Source of the DNA: Streptomyces achromogenes
GTDB lineage: Bacteria > Actinomycetota > Actinomycetes > Streptomycetales > Streptomycetaceae
Direction: 5' to 3'
Assembly (NCBI RefSeq): GCF_030816715.1
Contig: NZ_JAUSYH010000001.1
Span: forward strand, 4,030,001 to 4,094,000
Length of the DNA stretch: 64,000 nt
Under the pieces are notes generated by a model. That model was not told the DNA's origin. It ran no database searches and saw only the letters and a list, made by a program, of their open reading frames with translations. A program made the position numbers and the translations under genes. Position 1 is the stretch's first letter, and every line of letters starts with the position of its first letter. Of this stretch, positions 1-7,106 are shown piece after piece.

Positions 1-176
1 ACGGGGCCGGGCGGCCTCCCGGACGGCCCCCTCGCGCCGACCGTCACACGGCCATACGCGCGGTAACCGCACTATGCGCGGCTTTCTCGGGGCACTATGA
101 CGGGGTGGCAGCCGCGAGAACACCCCAGGGCGCCACCGGGATCGGTGCGACGAGGGGGACCAAGGGGAGGAGCGCA

Positions 177-1538
177 GTGAGCGGTTCGGGCCGGAAGAGC
201 GGGTCCGTCCGCGCGATCGGCCGTGCCCTGCACTTCCCGTTCACCGGCACCGCGCGCGGGATCAGGAAGGCGACCCACGCGCACGGCGCCGGCGAGTCCG
301 GCCTCGGCAAGCTGATCGAACTGCACGGGGTGAACGGCGCCGGCGACGTCATGATCACCGTCGCGCTCGCCTCCACCGTGTTCTTCTCCGTGCCCACCGA
401 CGAGGCACGCGGCCGCGTCGCCCTCTACCTCGCCATCACCATGGCCCCCTTCACCGTCCTCGCCCCGGTGATCGGCCCGCTGCTCGACCGGCTCCCGCAC
501 GGGCGGCGCGCCGCCATGGCCGGGGCGATGCTGGCCCGGGCGCTCCTCGCGCTCGTCCTGTCCGGCGCCGTCGCCACCGGCAGCATCGAGATGTACCCGG
601 CCGCGCTCGGCGTGCTGGTCTCCTCCAAGGCGTACGGGGTCGTCCGCAGCGCCGTCGTGCCCCGACTGCTGCCCCCCGGGTTCTCCCTGGTCAAAGCCAA
701 CTCTCGGGTCACCCTGGGCGGCCTCCTCGCCACCGGCGTCGCCGCGCCCGTCGGAGCGGGGCTGCAGGCGCTCGGCCCGCGCTACCCGCTCTACGGCGCC
801 TTCTTGATCTTCGTGGCGGGGACGTTCCTGTCCTTCTCGCTCCCCCGCAAGGTCGACTCCGCCAAGGGCGAGGACGTGGCCCTGCTCGCCGCCGACGAGC
901 AGCACCTGCACGGCCCGCACCGGCAGCAGCAGAAGCGGCCCGGTCTGCGGACGGTCGGCATCGCCGTCACGCACGCCCTCGGCGCCAACGCGGCCCTGCG
1001 CTGGCTGTCCGGGTTCCTGACCTTCTTCCTGGCGTTCCTGCTGCGCGAGCACCCGCTCACCGGACAGAGCGCGGCCGTGTCGCTGGGCATGGTGGCCGTC
1101 TCGGCCGGCCTGGGCAACGCGCTCGGCACGGCCGTCGGGGCGTGGCTGCGGTCCAGAGCACCAGAGGTGATCATCGTGACCGTCGTCGCCGTCGTGCTCG
1201 GCGCGACGGTCACGGCGGCCGCGTTCTTCGGCGCGTTCCTGGTGGCCTGCCTGGCGGCGGTCGCCGGCTTCTCCCAGGCCCTCGCCAAGCTGTCCCTGGA
1301 CGCGCTGATCCAGCGGGACGTTCCGGAACTGGTCCGCACCTCGGCCTTCGCCCGCTCCGAGACGATGCTCCAGGTGTGCTGGGTGTTCGGCGGCGCGGTC
1401 GGCATCGTCATGCCGCTGAACGGCGCGCTGGGCCTGTCGGTGGCCGCCGTGGTCCTCGCGCTGGGCTGGACGACGACCGTCCGCGGCCTGCTGTCCTCGG
1501 CGCGGCACGGCGGCGGCGCGAAGCCCCGCGTGGCGTAA
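177..1538 (+). CDS. MFS family permease
   Basis: Probable major facilitator superfamily transporter of the cytoplasmic membrane; substrate unknown. The 453-residue chain has a basic cytoplasmic N-terminus and then about ten to twelve hydrophobic segments between residues ~50 and ~440. The loop LLDRLPHGRR after the second helix resembles the conserved MFS loop that follows helix 2. GTG at 177 is preferred because GGGGAGGAG lies 4 bases upstream. An in-frame GTG at 105 would add 24 residues but has no ribosome site. The upstream 176 bases contain no recognisable gene. The DUF2771 lipoprotein gene follows after 74 bases with its own promoter-like sequence, so co-transcription is not required. 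Family is clear; function is not. Confidence 0.85.
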   Translation: MSGSGRKSGSVRAIGRALHFPFTGTARGIRKATHAHGAGESGLGKLIELHGVNGAGDVMITVALASTVFFSVPTDEARGRVALYLAITMAPFTVLAPVIGPLLDRLPHGRRAAMAGAMLARALLALVLSGAVATGSIEMYPAALGVLVSSKAYGVVRSAVVPRLLPPGFSLVKANSRVTLGGLLATGVAAPVGAGLQALGPRYPLYGAFLIFVAGTFLSFSLPRKVDSAKGEDVALLAADEQHLHGPHRQQQKRPGLRTVGIAVTHALGANAALRWLSGFLTFFLAFLLREHPLTGQSAAVSLGMVAVSAGLGNALGTAVGAWLRSRAPEVIIVTVVAVVLGATVTAAAFFGAFLVACLAAVAGFSQALAKLSLDALIQRDVPELVRTSAFARSETMLQVCWVFGGAVGIVMPLNGALGLSVAAVVLALGWTTTVRGLLSSARHGGGAKPRVA

Positions 1539-1612
1539 CCGCGCGGCGTGACACACGGCCACGCCGCACCCCACGTAAAGGGACGGCCGGACGCGCCCGA
1601 TAGCCTTCCGCC

Positions 1613-2125
1613 ATGACCACGATGACCCGCGGCGGAGCCGCTGATGTACCTGGCGCTGTGCGACGCCGCCGTGTCGTCGCCGCCGCCGGCGCCGTTTGTG
1701 CCGGACTGCTCGTCCTGTCGGCCTGCGACAAGCCGACCCCGATGTCCACGATCACCGTCGGCCGTGACTCGGTCGCCACCGAGGCCACCTGCGGCGGCGA
1801 GGGCGACGCCCTCAAGCCGGCCGAGATCACCGAGTGCCTCGCGGACAAGGACATCAAGTCCATCAGCGTCGACCCGGACGAGACCGTCCGCTTCGGCGTC
1901 GACCCCGACGTGGCCGACAAGCGCTGGACGATCCTGATGAACGGTCAGCCGCTCACCGAGGACAGCGACAAGACGTACCGCACGATCCCGGGCAGCGTGT
2001 TCTTCAACGCCCAGTACGGCGCCCAGGGCGACTCCACGCTCGTCACCATCAAGGCGGGCGACGGCAAGAAGCAGAGCCAGGCGGCGACCGGCCTGTGGTC
2101 CTTCAAGCTCAAGAAGGACGACTAG
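1613..2125 (+). CDS. DUF2771-type lipoprotein
   Basis: Small exported lipoprotein (170 aa) of unknown function, resembling the actinobacterial DUF2771 family. Residues ~20-38 form a hydrophobic signal segment ending in the lipobox LSAC, so Cys38 should be lipidated and the protein anchored outside the membrane. The mature part is polar, has a second cysteine in EATCGGEG and a β-rich look. A GATAGC box lies about ten bases before the ATG, suggesting a very short leader. Its 3' end abuts the menaquinone genes; the AAGAAGGACG near its stop looks like the ribosome site for mqnB, so the three genes are probably co-transcribed. Confidence 0.8.
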   Translation: MTTMTRGGAADVPGAVRRRRVVAAAGAVCAGLLVLSACDKPTPMSTITVGRDSVATEATCGGEGDALKPAEITECLADKDIKSISVDPDETVRFGVDPDVADKRWTILMNGQPLTEDSDKTYRTIPGSVFFNAQYGAQGDSTLVTIKAGDGKKQSQAATGLWSFKLKKDD

Positions 2126-2856
2126 TCACGCCCCCCGCACGCGTCCTCGTGGCCACCGCGGTCCCCGCCGAGCGGGACGCGGTGGTCCGGGCGTTCCCCG
2201 AACCCGGCCGGGAGCTGCGCCTGCCCGGCGTCACCCTGCACCGCCTGCGGGGCCCGAGCGGGACCTGTGACCTGCTCGCCGCCGGGGTGGGTCCCGCGCT
2301 CGCCGCCGCGTCCGTCTCCGCCGCGCTGACCGCCGCACGGTACGAGGACGCCCCGTACAGCCTGGTCGTCTCGGCCGGCATCGCGGGCGGCTTCCTGCCC
2401 GAGGCGCCCGTCGCCTCCCTCGTCGTCGCGGACCGGATCACCGCCGCCGACCTGGGCGCGGAGTCCGCGGACGGCTTCCTGCCGGTCACCGAGCTGGGCT
2501 TCGGCCGGGTCACCCACGTCCCGCCGCCGTCCCTCGTCCGGGCGGCCGCGGACGCCACCGGGGCCGGCGTGGGCACGGTCCTGACCGTCTCCACGGTCAC
2601 CGGCACCGCCTCCCGGGCCGCGGCCCTGCACGCACGCCACCCCCGTGCCCTGGCCGAGGCGATGGAGGGCTTCGGGGTCGCCGAGGCGGCCGACGCGCAC
2701 GGCGTCGCCGTCATGGAGATCCGCGCGGTGTCCAACCCCGTCGGCCCCCGTGACCGGGCCGCCTGGCGCATCGGCGACGCGCTGACCGCGCTGACGACGG
2801 CGTTCGGGAAGCTGGCACCCGTCCTCGAGAGTTGGAACCGGTATGACGACCAGTGA
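2095..2856 (+). CDS. mqnB: Futalosine hydrolase MqnB
   Basis: Nucleosidase of the futalosine (Mqn) route to menaquinone: it splits futalosine to dehypoxanthinylfutalosine and hypoxanthine in the cytosol. The chain opens with RVLVATAVPAERDAV, the first strand of the nucleoside-phosphorylase fold, and ends with MEGFGVAEAADAHGV and EIRAVSNPVG, the family's active-site region. The start is doubtful. The expected codon, placed right after the AAGAAGGACG ribosome site and overlapping the previous stop (position 2125), is GTC, where GTG would be expected. The usable alternatives are GTG 2095, given here, which overlaps the lipoprotein gene, and GTG 2149, which would lose the first β-strand. It overlaps mqnD by 14 bases. 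Confidence 0.85.
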   Translation: MVLQAQEGRLVTPPARVLVATAVPAERDAVVRAFPEPGRELRLPGVTLHRLRGPSGTCDLLAAGVGPALAAASVSAALTAARYEDAPYSLVVSAGIAGGFLPEAPVASLVVADRITAADLGAESADGFLPVTELGFGRVTHVPPPSLVRAAADATGAGVGTVLTVSTVTGTASRAAALHARHPRALAEAMEGFGVAEAADAHGVAVMEIRAVSNPVGPRDRAAWRIGDALTALTTAFGKLAPVLESWNRYDDQ

Positions 2857-3748
2857 ACGGCCCCTGCGGATCGCGTACTCCCCCTGCCCGAACGACACCT
2901 TCGTCTTCGACGCCCTGGCCCACGGCCGGGTCCCGGACGCGCCCGCGCTCGACGTGACGTTCGCGGACATCGACGTCACCAACGGCATGGCGGAGCGCGG
3001 CGAGCCGGACGTGCTGAAGGTGTCGTACGCGGTGCTGCCGTACGTCCTCGACACCTACGCGCTGCTGCCGTGCGGGGGCGCGCTGGGCCGGGGCTGCGGG
3101 CCGCTGGTGCTGACCCGCGAGGAGGCCGGCACAGGAACGGGGGCGGGCGCGGGGGACGCCGTGCGACCCTCCGGCGGTGAAAGGCTCAGCGGCCGCACGG
3201 TCGCCGTGCCGAGCGAACGGTCGACGGCGTACCTGCTGTTCCGGCTGTGGGCGGCGGAGCACGTCCCGGGGGGCGTCGGCGAGATCGTCGTCATGCCGTT
3301 CCACGAGATCATGCCGGCCGTGCGCGACGGGAAGGTCGACGCGGGCCTGGTGATCCACGAGGCCCGCTTCACCTACCGGGACTACGGGCTGCACAAGCTC
3401 GCGGACATGGGCGAGCACTGGGAGGCCACGACCGGCCTGCCGATCCCGCTGGGCGCGATCATCGCCAGGCGGTCCCTGGGCGCGGAGACCCTCGACCGGC
3501 TCGCCGGCTCGATCCGCGCGTCCGTGCGCGCCGCCTGGGACGACCCCGAGGCCTCCCGGCCGTACGTCATGGAACACGCCCAGGAGATGGATCCGTCCGT
3601 CGCCGACCAGCACATCGGTCTGTACGTCAACGAGTTCACGGCCGAACTGGGCGAGGACGGCTACGCGGCGGTACGCGCACTGCTGACCCGCGCGGCGGCC
3701 GAGGGACTGCTTCCGCCCCTCGGCCCGGGTGCGCTCGATTTCCCCTGA
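2843..3748 (+). CDS. mqnD: 1,4-dihydroxy-6-naphthoate synthase MqnD
   Basis: Late enzyme of the futalosine menaquinone pathway, converting cyclic dehypoxanthinylfutalosine to 1,4-dihydroxy-6-naphthoate. At 301 residues it has the usual length. The N-terminal SPCPNDTFVFDALAHG is the MqnD signature and separates it from MqnA; VSYAVLP and IHEARFTYRDYGL are further conserved blocks of this periplasmic-binding-protein-like fold. A Gly/Ala-rich insert (GTGTGAGAGDAVRPSGG, residues ~95-112) is likely a surface loop. ATG 2843 lies inside the end of mqnB, so the pair is translationally coupled. A convergent cold-shock gene follows after 19 bases. In S. coelicolor the other mqn genes sit elsewhere, which fits their absence here. 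Confidence 0.93.
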   Translation: MTTSERPLRIAYSPCPNDTFVFDALAHGRVPDAPALDVTFADIDVTNGMAERGEPDVLKVSYAVLPYVLDTYALLPCGGALGRGCGPLVLTREEAGTGTGAGAGDAVRPSGGERLSGRTVAVPSERSTAYLLFRLWAAEHVPGGVGEIVVMPFHEIMPAVRDGKVDAGLVIHEARFTYRDYGLHKLADMGEHWEATTGLPIPLGAIIARRSLGAETLDRLAGSIRASVRAAWDDPEASRPYVMEHAQEMDPSVADQHIGLYVNEFTAELGEDGYAAVRALLTRAAAEGLLPPLGPGALDFP

Positions 3749-3767
3749 GGGACCGGCGGTTGCCGGA

Positions 3768-4151
3768 TCAGACGTCCAACTGGTCGGCGACGGCGCGCAG
3801 CAGGCCGGCGATCTTCTTGCCGGAGGTCTTCTCCGGGTAGCGGCCCTTTTCGAGCATCGGGGTGATGTTCTCGAGAAGGGTGGTCAAATCCTGGACGATG
3901 GAGGCCAGTTCGTCGGGCTTCTTGCGCTGCGCCGCGGCGACCGAGGGGGTCGGGTCTAGGATGACGACGGAGAGCGCCTGGTCGCCGCGCTGACCTGCGA
4001 CGACGCCGAACTCCACACGCTGGCCCGGCTTCAGTGCCTCGACACCGGCGGGGAGGACCGAGGAATGCACGAAGACGTCACCGCCGTCATCGCGGGAGAG
4101 AAAGCCGAAGCCCTTCTCGCTGTTGAACCATTTGACCTTGCCAGTCGGCAA
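3768..4151 (-). CDS. Cold-shock-domain protein with C-terminal extension
   Basis: Single-stranded nucleic-acid binding protein. Residues 1-65 form a cold-shock domain with the RNP motifs KGFGFLS and DVFVHSS. Residues ~70-127 add a charged helical tail (ELASIVQDLTTLLENI) absent from classical 67-residue CspA proteins. TTG at 4151 is chosen: GAGGGA lies eight bases upstream and the product then begins LPTGKVKWFNSEKGFGF, as homologues do; the reading frame stays open further upstream but without ribosome sites. It is convergent with mqnD. The tail may give dimerisation or a dedicated RNA target; that is inference. Confidence 0.88.
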   Translation of the reverse strand: MPTGKVKWFNSEKGFGFLSRDDGGDVFVHSSVLPAGVEALKPGQRVEFGVVAGQRGDQALSVVILDPTPSVAAAQRKKPDELASIVQDLTTLLENITPMLEKGRYPEKTSGKKIAGLLRAVADQLDV

Positions 4152-4505
4152 AGCACACGCTCCCTCGATCTGTCCTGGACTGGCCCGGACGCGTTGAAAT
4201 AGCAGTCGTGCAAGCTTACCGGGGGTCTCTCCAACCCAGCACGCCTTAAAACGATGCCGGGCCACCGCTTACCGGCGCCGGCCGAAAGTCGTACGCGGAC
4301 GCCAGCGCGACCACTCGGCGGCCGGGCTCCCGGCCGCCGGGCCCCGAATGGGCCGCACCGCGGCGAGCCCGTCGGACACTCCCGTTCACTGTCCGATCAA
4401 CTTGGTTAGTCTGACGGCGAGTTGCCGCGGAAATCCCTTCACGCGGCACCGATCGGCTCGTGGTCGCCGTACCGGTTACGGCCCACTCGATTCACGGAGG
4501 CTTCA
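4152..4505. other. Geneless spacer between cold-shock and secreted-protein genes
   Basis: Divergent spacer of 354 bases. Open frames here have no codon bias or family resemblance. It is slightly less GC-rich near 4195-4250 and should carry the promoter of the minus-strand cold-shock gene with a leader of up to ~100 bases, plus the promoter of the downstream secreted protein. GGAGG at 4496-4500 serves the downstream gene. No convincing -35/-10 pair or operator was found. Confidence 0.5.
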
Positions 4506-4841
4506 TTGCACGGAACGAGGATGTACGCAACAGCTCTGCGGGTCTTCGTGGTCGCCGCTGTGGCAGGAGGCGCGCTGACCGCTGTCGGCGGTACCGCCCA
4601 GGCGGCCGTGGACGGCTGCAGCACCTCCATCGCCGACGGCAACAGGGGGTACGGCAGTTGCAGCAGGGGGTTCGGGTCCTATCGCGTCAAGGCGCAATGC
4701 GACTCGCCCAGGTACCCCTACTCGATAACCGTCTACGGCGCGTGGAAGACGCGGAAATCGGTCGGTGACACGCCGGTTTCGTGGGTGGACGGCGACAGGT
4801 ACGCCTGCCACCTCGTGAAGACCTCGCTGGAAGTGCGCTAG
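4506..4841 (+). CDS. Small secreted cysteine-containing protein
   Basis: Unrecognised exported protein of about 111 residues. A signal peptide is clear: a short basic start, hydrophobic core ALRVFVVAAVAGGALTAVGG and cleavage after AQA. The mature ~75 residues carry four cysteines (DGCSTS, GSCSRG, AQCDSP, YACHLV) that could form two disulfides, and many Gly/Tyr/Ser. TTG 4506 is chosen because GGAGG (4496-4500) is five bases upstream; ATG 4521 would give 106 residues but has no spaced ribosome site. It stands alone. Small two-disulfide secreted proteins of Streptomyces include inhibitors and surface-active proteins, but nothing here decides between such roles. Confidence 0.7.
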   Translation: MHGTRMYATALRVFVVAAVAGGALTAVGGTAQAAVDGCSTSIADGNRGYGSCSRGFGSYRVKAQCDSPRYPYSITVYGAWKTRKSVGDTPVSWVDGDRYACHLVKTSLEVR

Positions 4842-4852
4842 CCGGGTCGCGG

Positions 4853-4912
4853 GCCGTCCCGCCGAGGGAGTCCCCGGCCGTCCCGCCGAGGGAGTCCCCG
4901 GCCGTCTCGGCG
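4853..4912. repeat. 24-bp tandem repeat
   Basis: Two perfect 24-bp copies (4853-4876 and 4877-4900) of a unit starting GCCGTCCCGCCGAGGGAG, followed by a partial third copy that diverges into GCCGTCTCGGCGGG. It lies just after the stop of the small secreted-protein gene and before the promoter of the next gene. It may be a slippage product and could fold by itself, but has no T-run typical of a terminator. Confidence 0.85.
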
Positions 4913-4934
4913 GGCGGGGAACTACCCTGGTCGG

Positions 4935-5186
4935 GTGCGTGACGAAACCCAAACGAATTCCGCCGCCCCCGGTGACCGACTGATCCGTGCCGGGGCCGTC
5001 GTCTTCTTCGTCGGCGCCGTGGCCACACTGGTCACGGTCGCCCCCCTGTTCCTCGGCTCGACGCCCTTTCCGACGTACATGTTCGGGCTGAGCATGCTCA
5101 TGGGCGTCGGATTCCTGATCGCGGGCGCGGGCGTTCTGCGGTCCGTCGCCGCGGGCCGTCGTCGGGCGCGGGGCGCGGCCGGTTAG
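4935..5186 (+). CDS. Small two-helix membrane protein
   Basis: Unrecognised 83-residue integral membrane protein. Two hydrophobic segments (about residues 18-41 and 47-69) are separated by the short loop GSTPFPTYM and followed by the basic tail RRRARG, predicting both ends inside. The GTG at 4935 lies ten bases after TACCCT (4923-4928), so the message is probably leaderless. It converges on the HAD phosphatase gene and overlaps its 3' end by four bases. Function is unknown; conserved small membrane proteins of this type are common in Streptomyces. Confidence 0.75.
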   Translation: MRDETQTNSAAPGDRLIRAGAVVFFVGAVATLVTVAPLFLGSTPFPTYMFGLSMLMGVGFLIAGAGVLRSVAAGRRRARGAAG

Positions 5187-5833
5187 GAGCCCGCGTTCCC
5201 GAGGTGGCCGGCCAGCCAGGCGGGGAACTCGGTGAGGTCGGCGAGCACGACGTCCGCGCCGGCCGTCCGCAGCTCCTGCGCGCCGATCGGGCCGGTGGGC
5301 ACGGTGACGGACAGGGCTCCTGCGGCGCGCGCTCCGCGGACGTCCCCGATGTGGTCGCCGACGTAGACGCTCGCCCCGTGCTCGCGCAGCGCCAGGGCCT
5401 TCTGCTCGGCCCACAGGTCGCCGATCACCGCGTCGGGCCGCAGGTCCAGGTGGTCCATGTGCAGCCGGGCGTTCGGCTCCCACTTCGCGGTGACGACGAT
5501 CGCCCGCCCGCCCGCCGCCTGGACCGCCGCGACGGCCTCGCGGGCGCCGGGCATCTCGAGGCTGCCGCCGACCGCGAACGCCGGGTAGAGCTCACGGTAG
5601 AGCGCGGCCACGGCGGGTATCTCCCGCGCAGGGAACCAGTTCCCGATCTCCTCCTCCAGCGGCGGCCCCAGTCGCGTCACCACCAGGTCGGCGTCGACGT
5701 ACGTGCCCGTTCTCGCCGACAGTTCCGCCCAGCAGGCCCGGATGCCGGGCCGGGAGTCGATCAGGGTCATGTCGAGGTCGAAGCCGACGGTGAGGGCGGG
5801 AGGGACGGTCATGGAGGCGGTCATGGAGGCCAT
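5183..5833 (-). CDS. HAD-superfamily phosphatase (phosphoglycolate phosphatase-like)
   Basis: Cytosolic haloacid-dehalogenase-type hydrolase, 216 residues, likely a small-molecule phosphatase. Motif I is DLDMTLIDS (nucleophile and acid/base Asp), motif II is VVTAK, and motif IV is GDHIGDVRGA with its acidic metal ligands. The helical cap between residues ~30 and ~95 is of the C1 type found in Gph/PGP-like enzymes. Four in-frame starts cluster at the N-terminus (MASMTASMT), so the true start could be a few residues later. It converges with the small membrane protein gene. The substrate cannot be told from sequence; phosphoglycolate or a pyridoxal-type phosphate are possible. Confidence 0.9.
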   Translation of the reverse strand: MASMTASMTVPPALTVGFDLDMTLIDSRPGIRACWAELSARTGTYVDADLVVTRLGPPLEEEIGNWFPAREIPAVAALYRELYPAFAVGGSLEMPGAREAVAAVQAAGGRAIVVTAKWEPNARLHMDHLDLRPDAVIGDLWAEQKALALREHGASVYVGDHIGDVRGARAAGALSVTVPTGPIGAQELRTAGADVVLADLTEFPAWLAGHLGNAGS

Positions 5834-5890
5834 TGTGCCGGTGGGCCCGAGCGGCCGCCTCGACCCGCCCGGCGGTGGCGCGGGCCCGGC

Positions 5891-7027
5891 CTACCGCTGT
5901 CGCTGCGAGCGCCAGGCCAGGAACAGAGCCGAGGCGACGGCCGCGCCCCGGACGACCCAGGGCCATGTGCCGGCGATCGCGTCGCTCATGTGGCCTTCGG
6001 CGACGGGGGCGCCCCAGCGGCCCTCGGAGCGGCCCCAGAGCCAGACGAGGCCGGCGGTGAGCGCGAGGCCGGGCAGCCAGAAGACCGCCGCCTTCGTCTC
6101 ACGCTCCGTCAGCCGGCGTGAGGCGTAGGCGATGAGCCACCCCGCGACCAGCACGAACCAGTTCCCGAGCGCCGCGCCCACGACCAGAGCGCCGGCCGCG
6201 ATCAGGAGGAGGGGGTTGGTCCAGCGGCGGGCCGGTGCGCCGGCGGACCGGGGCAGGCGCAGCCGACGGCGGCGGGCGGGGGCGGCGGCGGTGTCGTCGT
6301 CCCGTCCGGTGCTCTTCGCGACGGCCGCGGACCCTCCGTCGCCCTCGCCGCCCTCGTCGTCCGCGTCGTCCGCGTCGTCCGCGTCGTCTCCGGGCTTTCG
6401 GCGCGGCGGCGGCTTGAGCAGGTCGGGGATCTCGACTCCGCCGACGAACCCGGGAATGTCCTCGCCGGGGCCGAACGGGGTCGGCTCGTGCAGCCACCAG
6501 TCGGGGGCGGCTTTGCCGTCGCCCAGTTCGTGGGCGGGCGCACGGTGCGGCGGGGACGCCGCGTCGGAGGGGACGCCGGGGGGCGGCGCGGCGCCGGTGC
6601 GGGGGCGCGGCACGATCCGCCGGATCCCCTTCGGACGCTCCGGCTGCCGGGTCTGGTTCGCCTTCTCCGCGTCTCCCGCCGGTTCCGGCTGTTTCTGCTG
6701 CCGCCGCTGTTTCTGCCGCTGCTCTTCGTGCTGTTTCTCCTGGACCTCGCGGTCCCGCTGGACGGGCACGGAGGGCGTCGGCGTCGGCGGCGCGCCACCG
6801 CCCTCGGCCGCGGCCGCCACGAGGTCGTCGGGGCTGCCGAGGCGGTCGATGATGCGCCGGACGGCGGCGGGCGAGTCGACGGGCGCCTTGGCCCGGCGCC
6901 GTTCGATCTCGTTGCGCAGCTCGGAGACGAGCCGCATCCGGGTGGCCGACGACAACTGCCGCTGCTGCGCGACGTCGCCGACGCGGCTCAGATACTCGTA
7001 GACGACTTGGTCGCTCTCGATCCCCAC
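5891..7027 (-). CDS. HAAS-like domain membrane protein
   Basis: Unassigned 378-residue protein with three parts. Residues ~1-75 (YLSRVGDVAQQR through IIDRLGSPDDLV) look like the helical HAAS/DUF1700-type cytoplasmic domain often paired with PadR regulators. Residues ~80-250 are a disordered stretch with Gln/Lys runs (EKQHEEQRQKQRRQQKQ) and a DDADDADDADD acidic repeat. Residues ~255-378 hold about four membrane helices. GTG 7027 is chosen because the HAAS-like part starts there and upstream residues lack coding character. It is divergent from the XPB-N-like protein gene, 79 bases apart, so they may share control. No PadR gene is adjacent. Function unknown. Confidence 0.8.
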   Translation of the reverse strand: MGIESDQVVYEYLSRVGDVAQQRQLSSATRMRLVSELRNEIERRRAKAPVDSPAAVRRIIDRLGSPDDLVAAAAEGGGAPPTPTPSVPVQRDREVQEKQHEEQRQKQRRQQKQPEPAGDAEKANQTRQPERPKGIRRIVPRPRTGAAPPPGVPSDAASPPHRAPAHELGDGKAAPDWWLHEPTPFGPGEDIPGFVGGVEIPDLLKPPPRRKPGDDADDADDADDEGGEGDGGSAAVAKSTGRDDDTAAAPARRRRLRLPRSAGAPARRWTNPLLLIAAGALVVGAALGNWFVLVAGWLIAYASRRLTERETKAAVFWLPGLALTAGLVWLWGRSEGRWGAPVAEGHMSDAIAGTWPWVVRGAAVASALFLAWRSQRQR

Positions 7028-7106
7028 GCCGAAGACGCTAGTGCATCGGGGCCCGCGGGTCCGGGGACGGCGGCTCCCGAGAGCGTCAACCGCTACCGTG
7101 GGCAGA

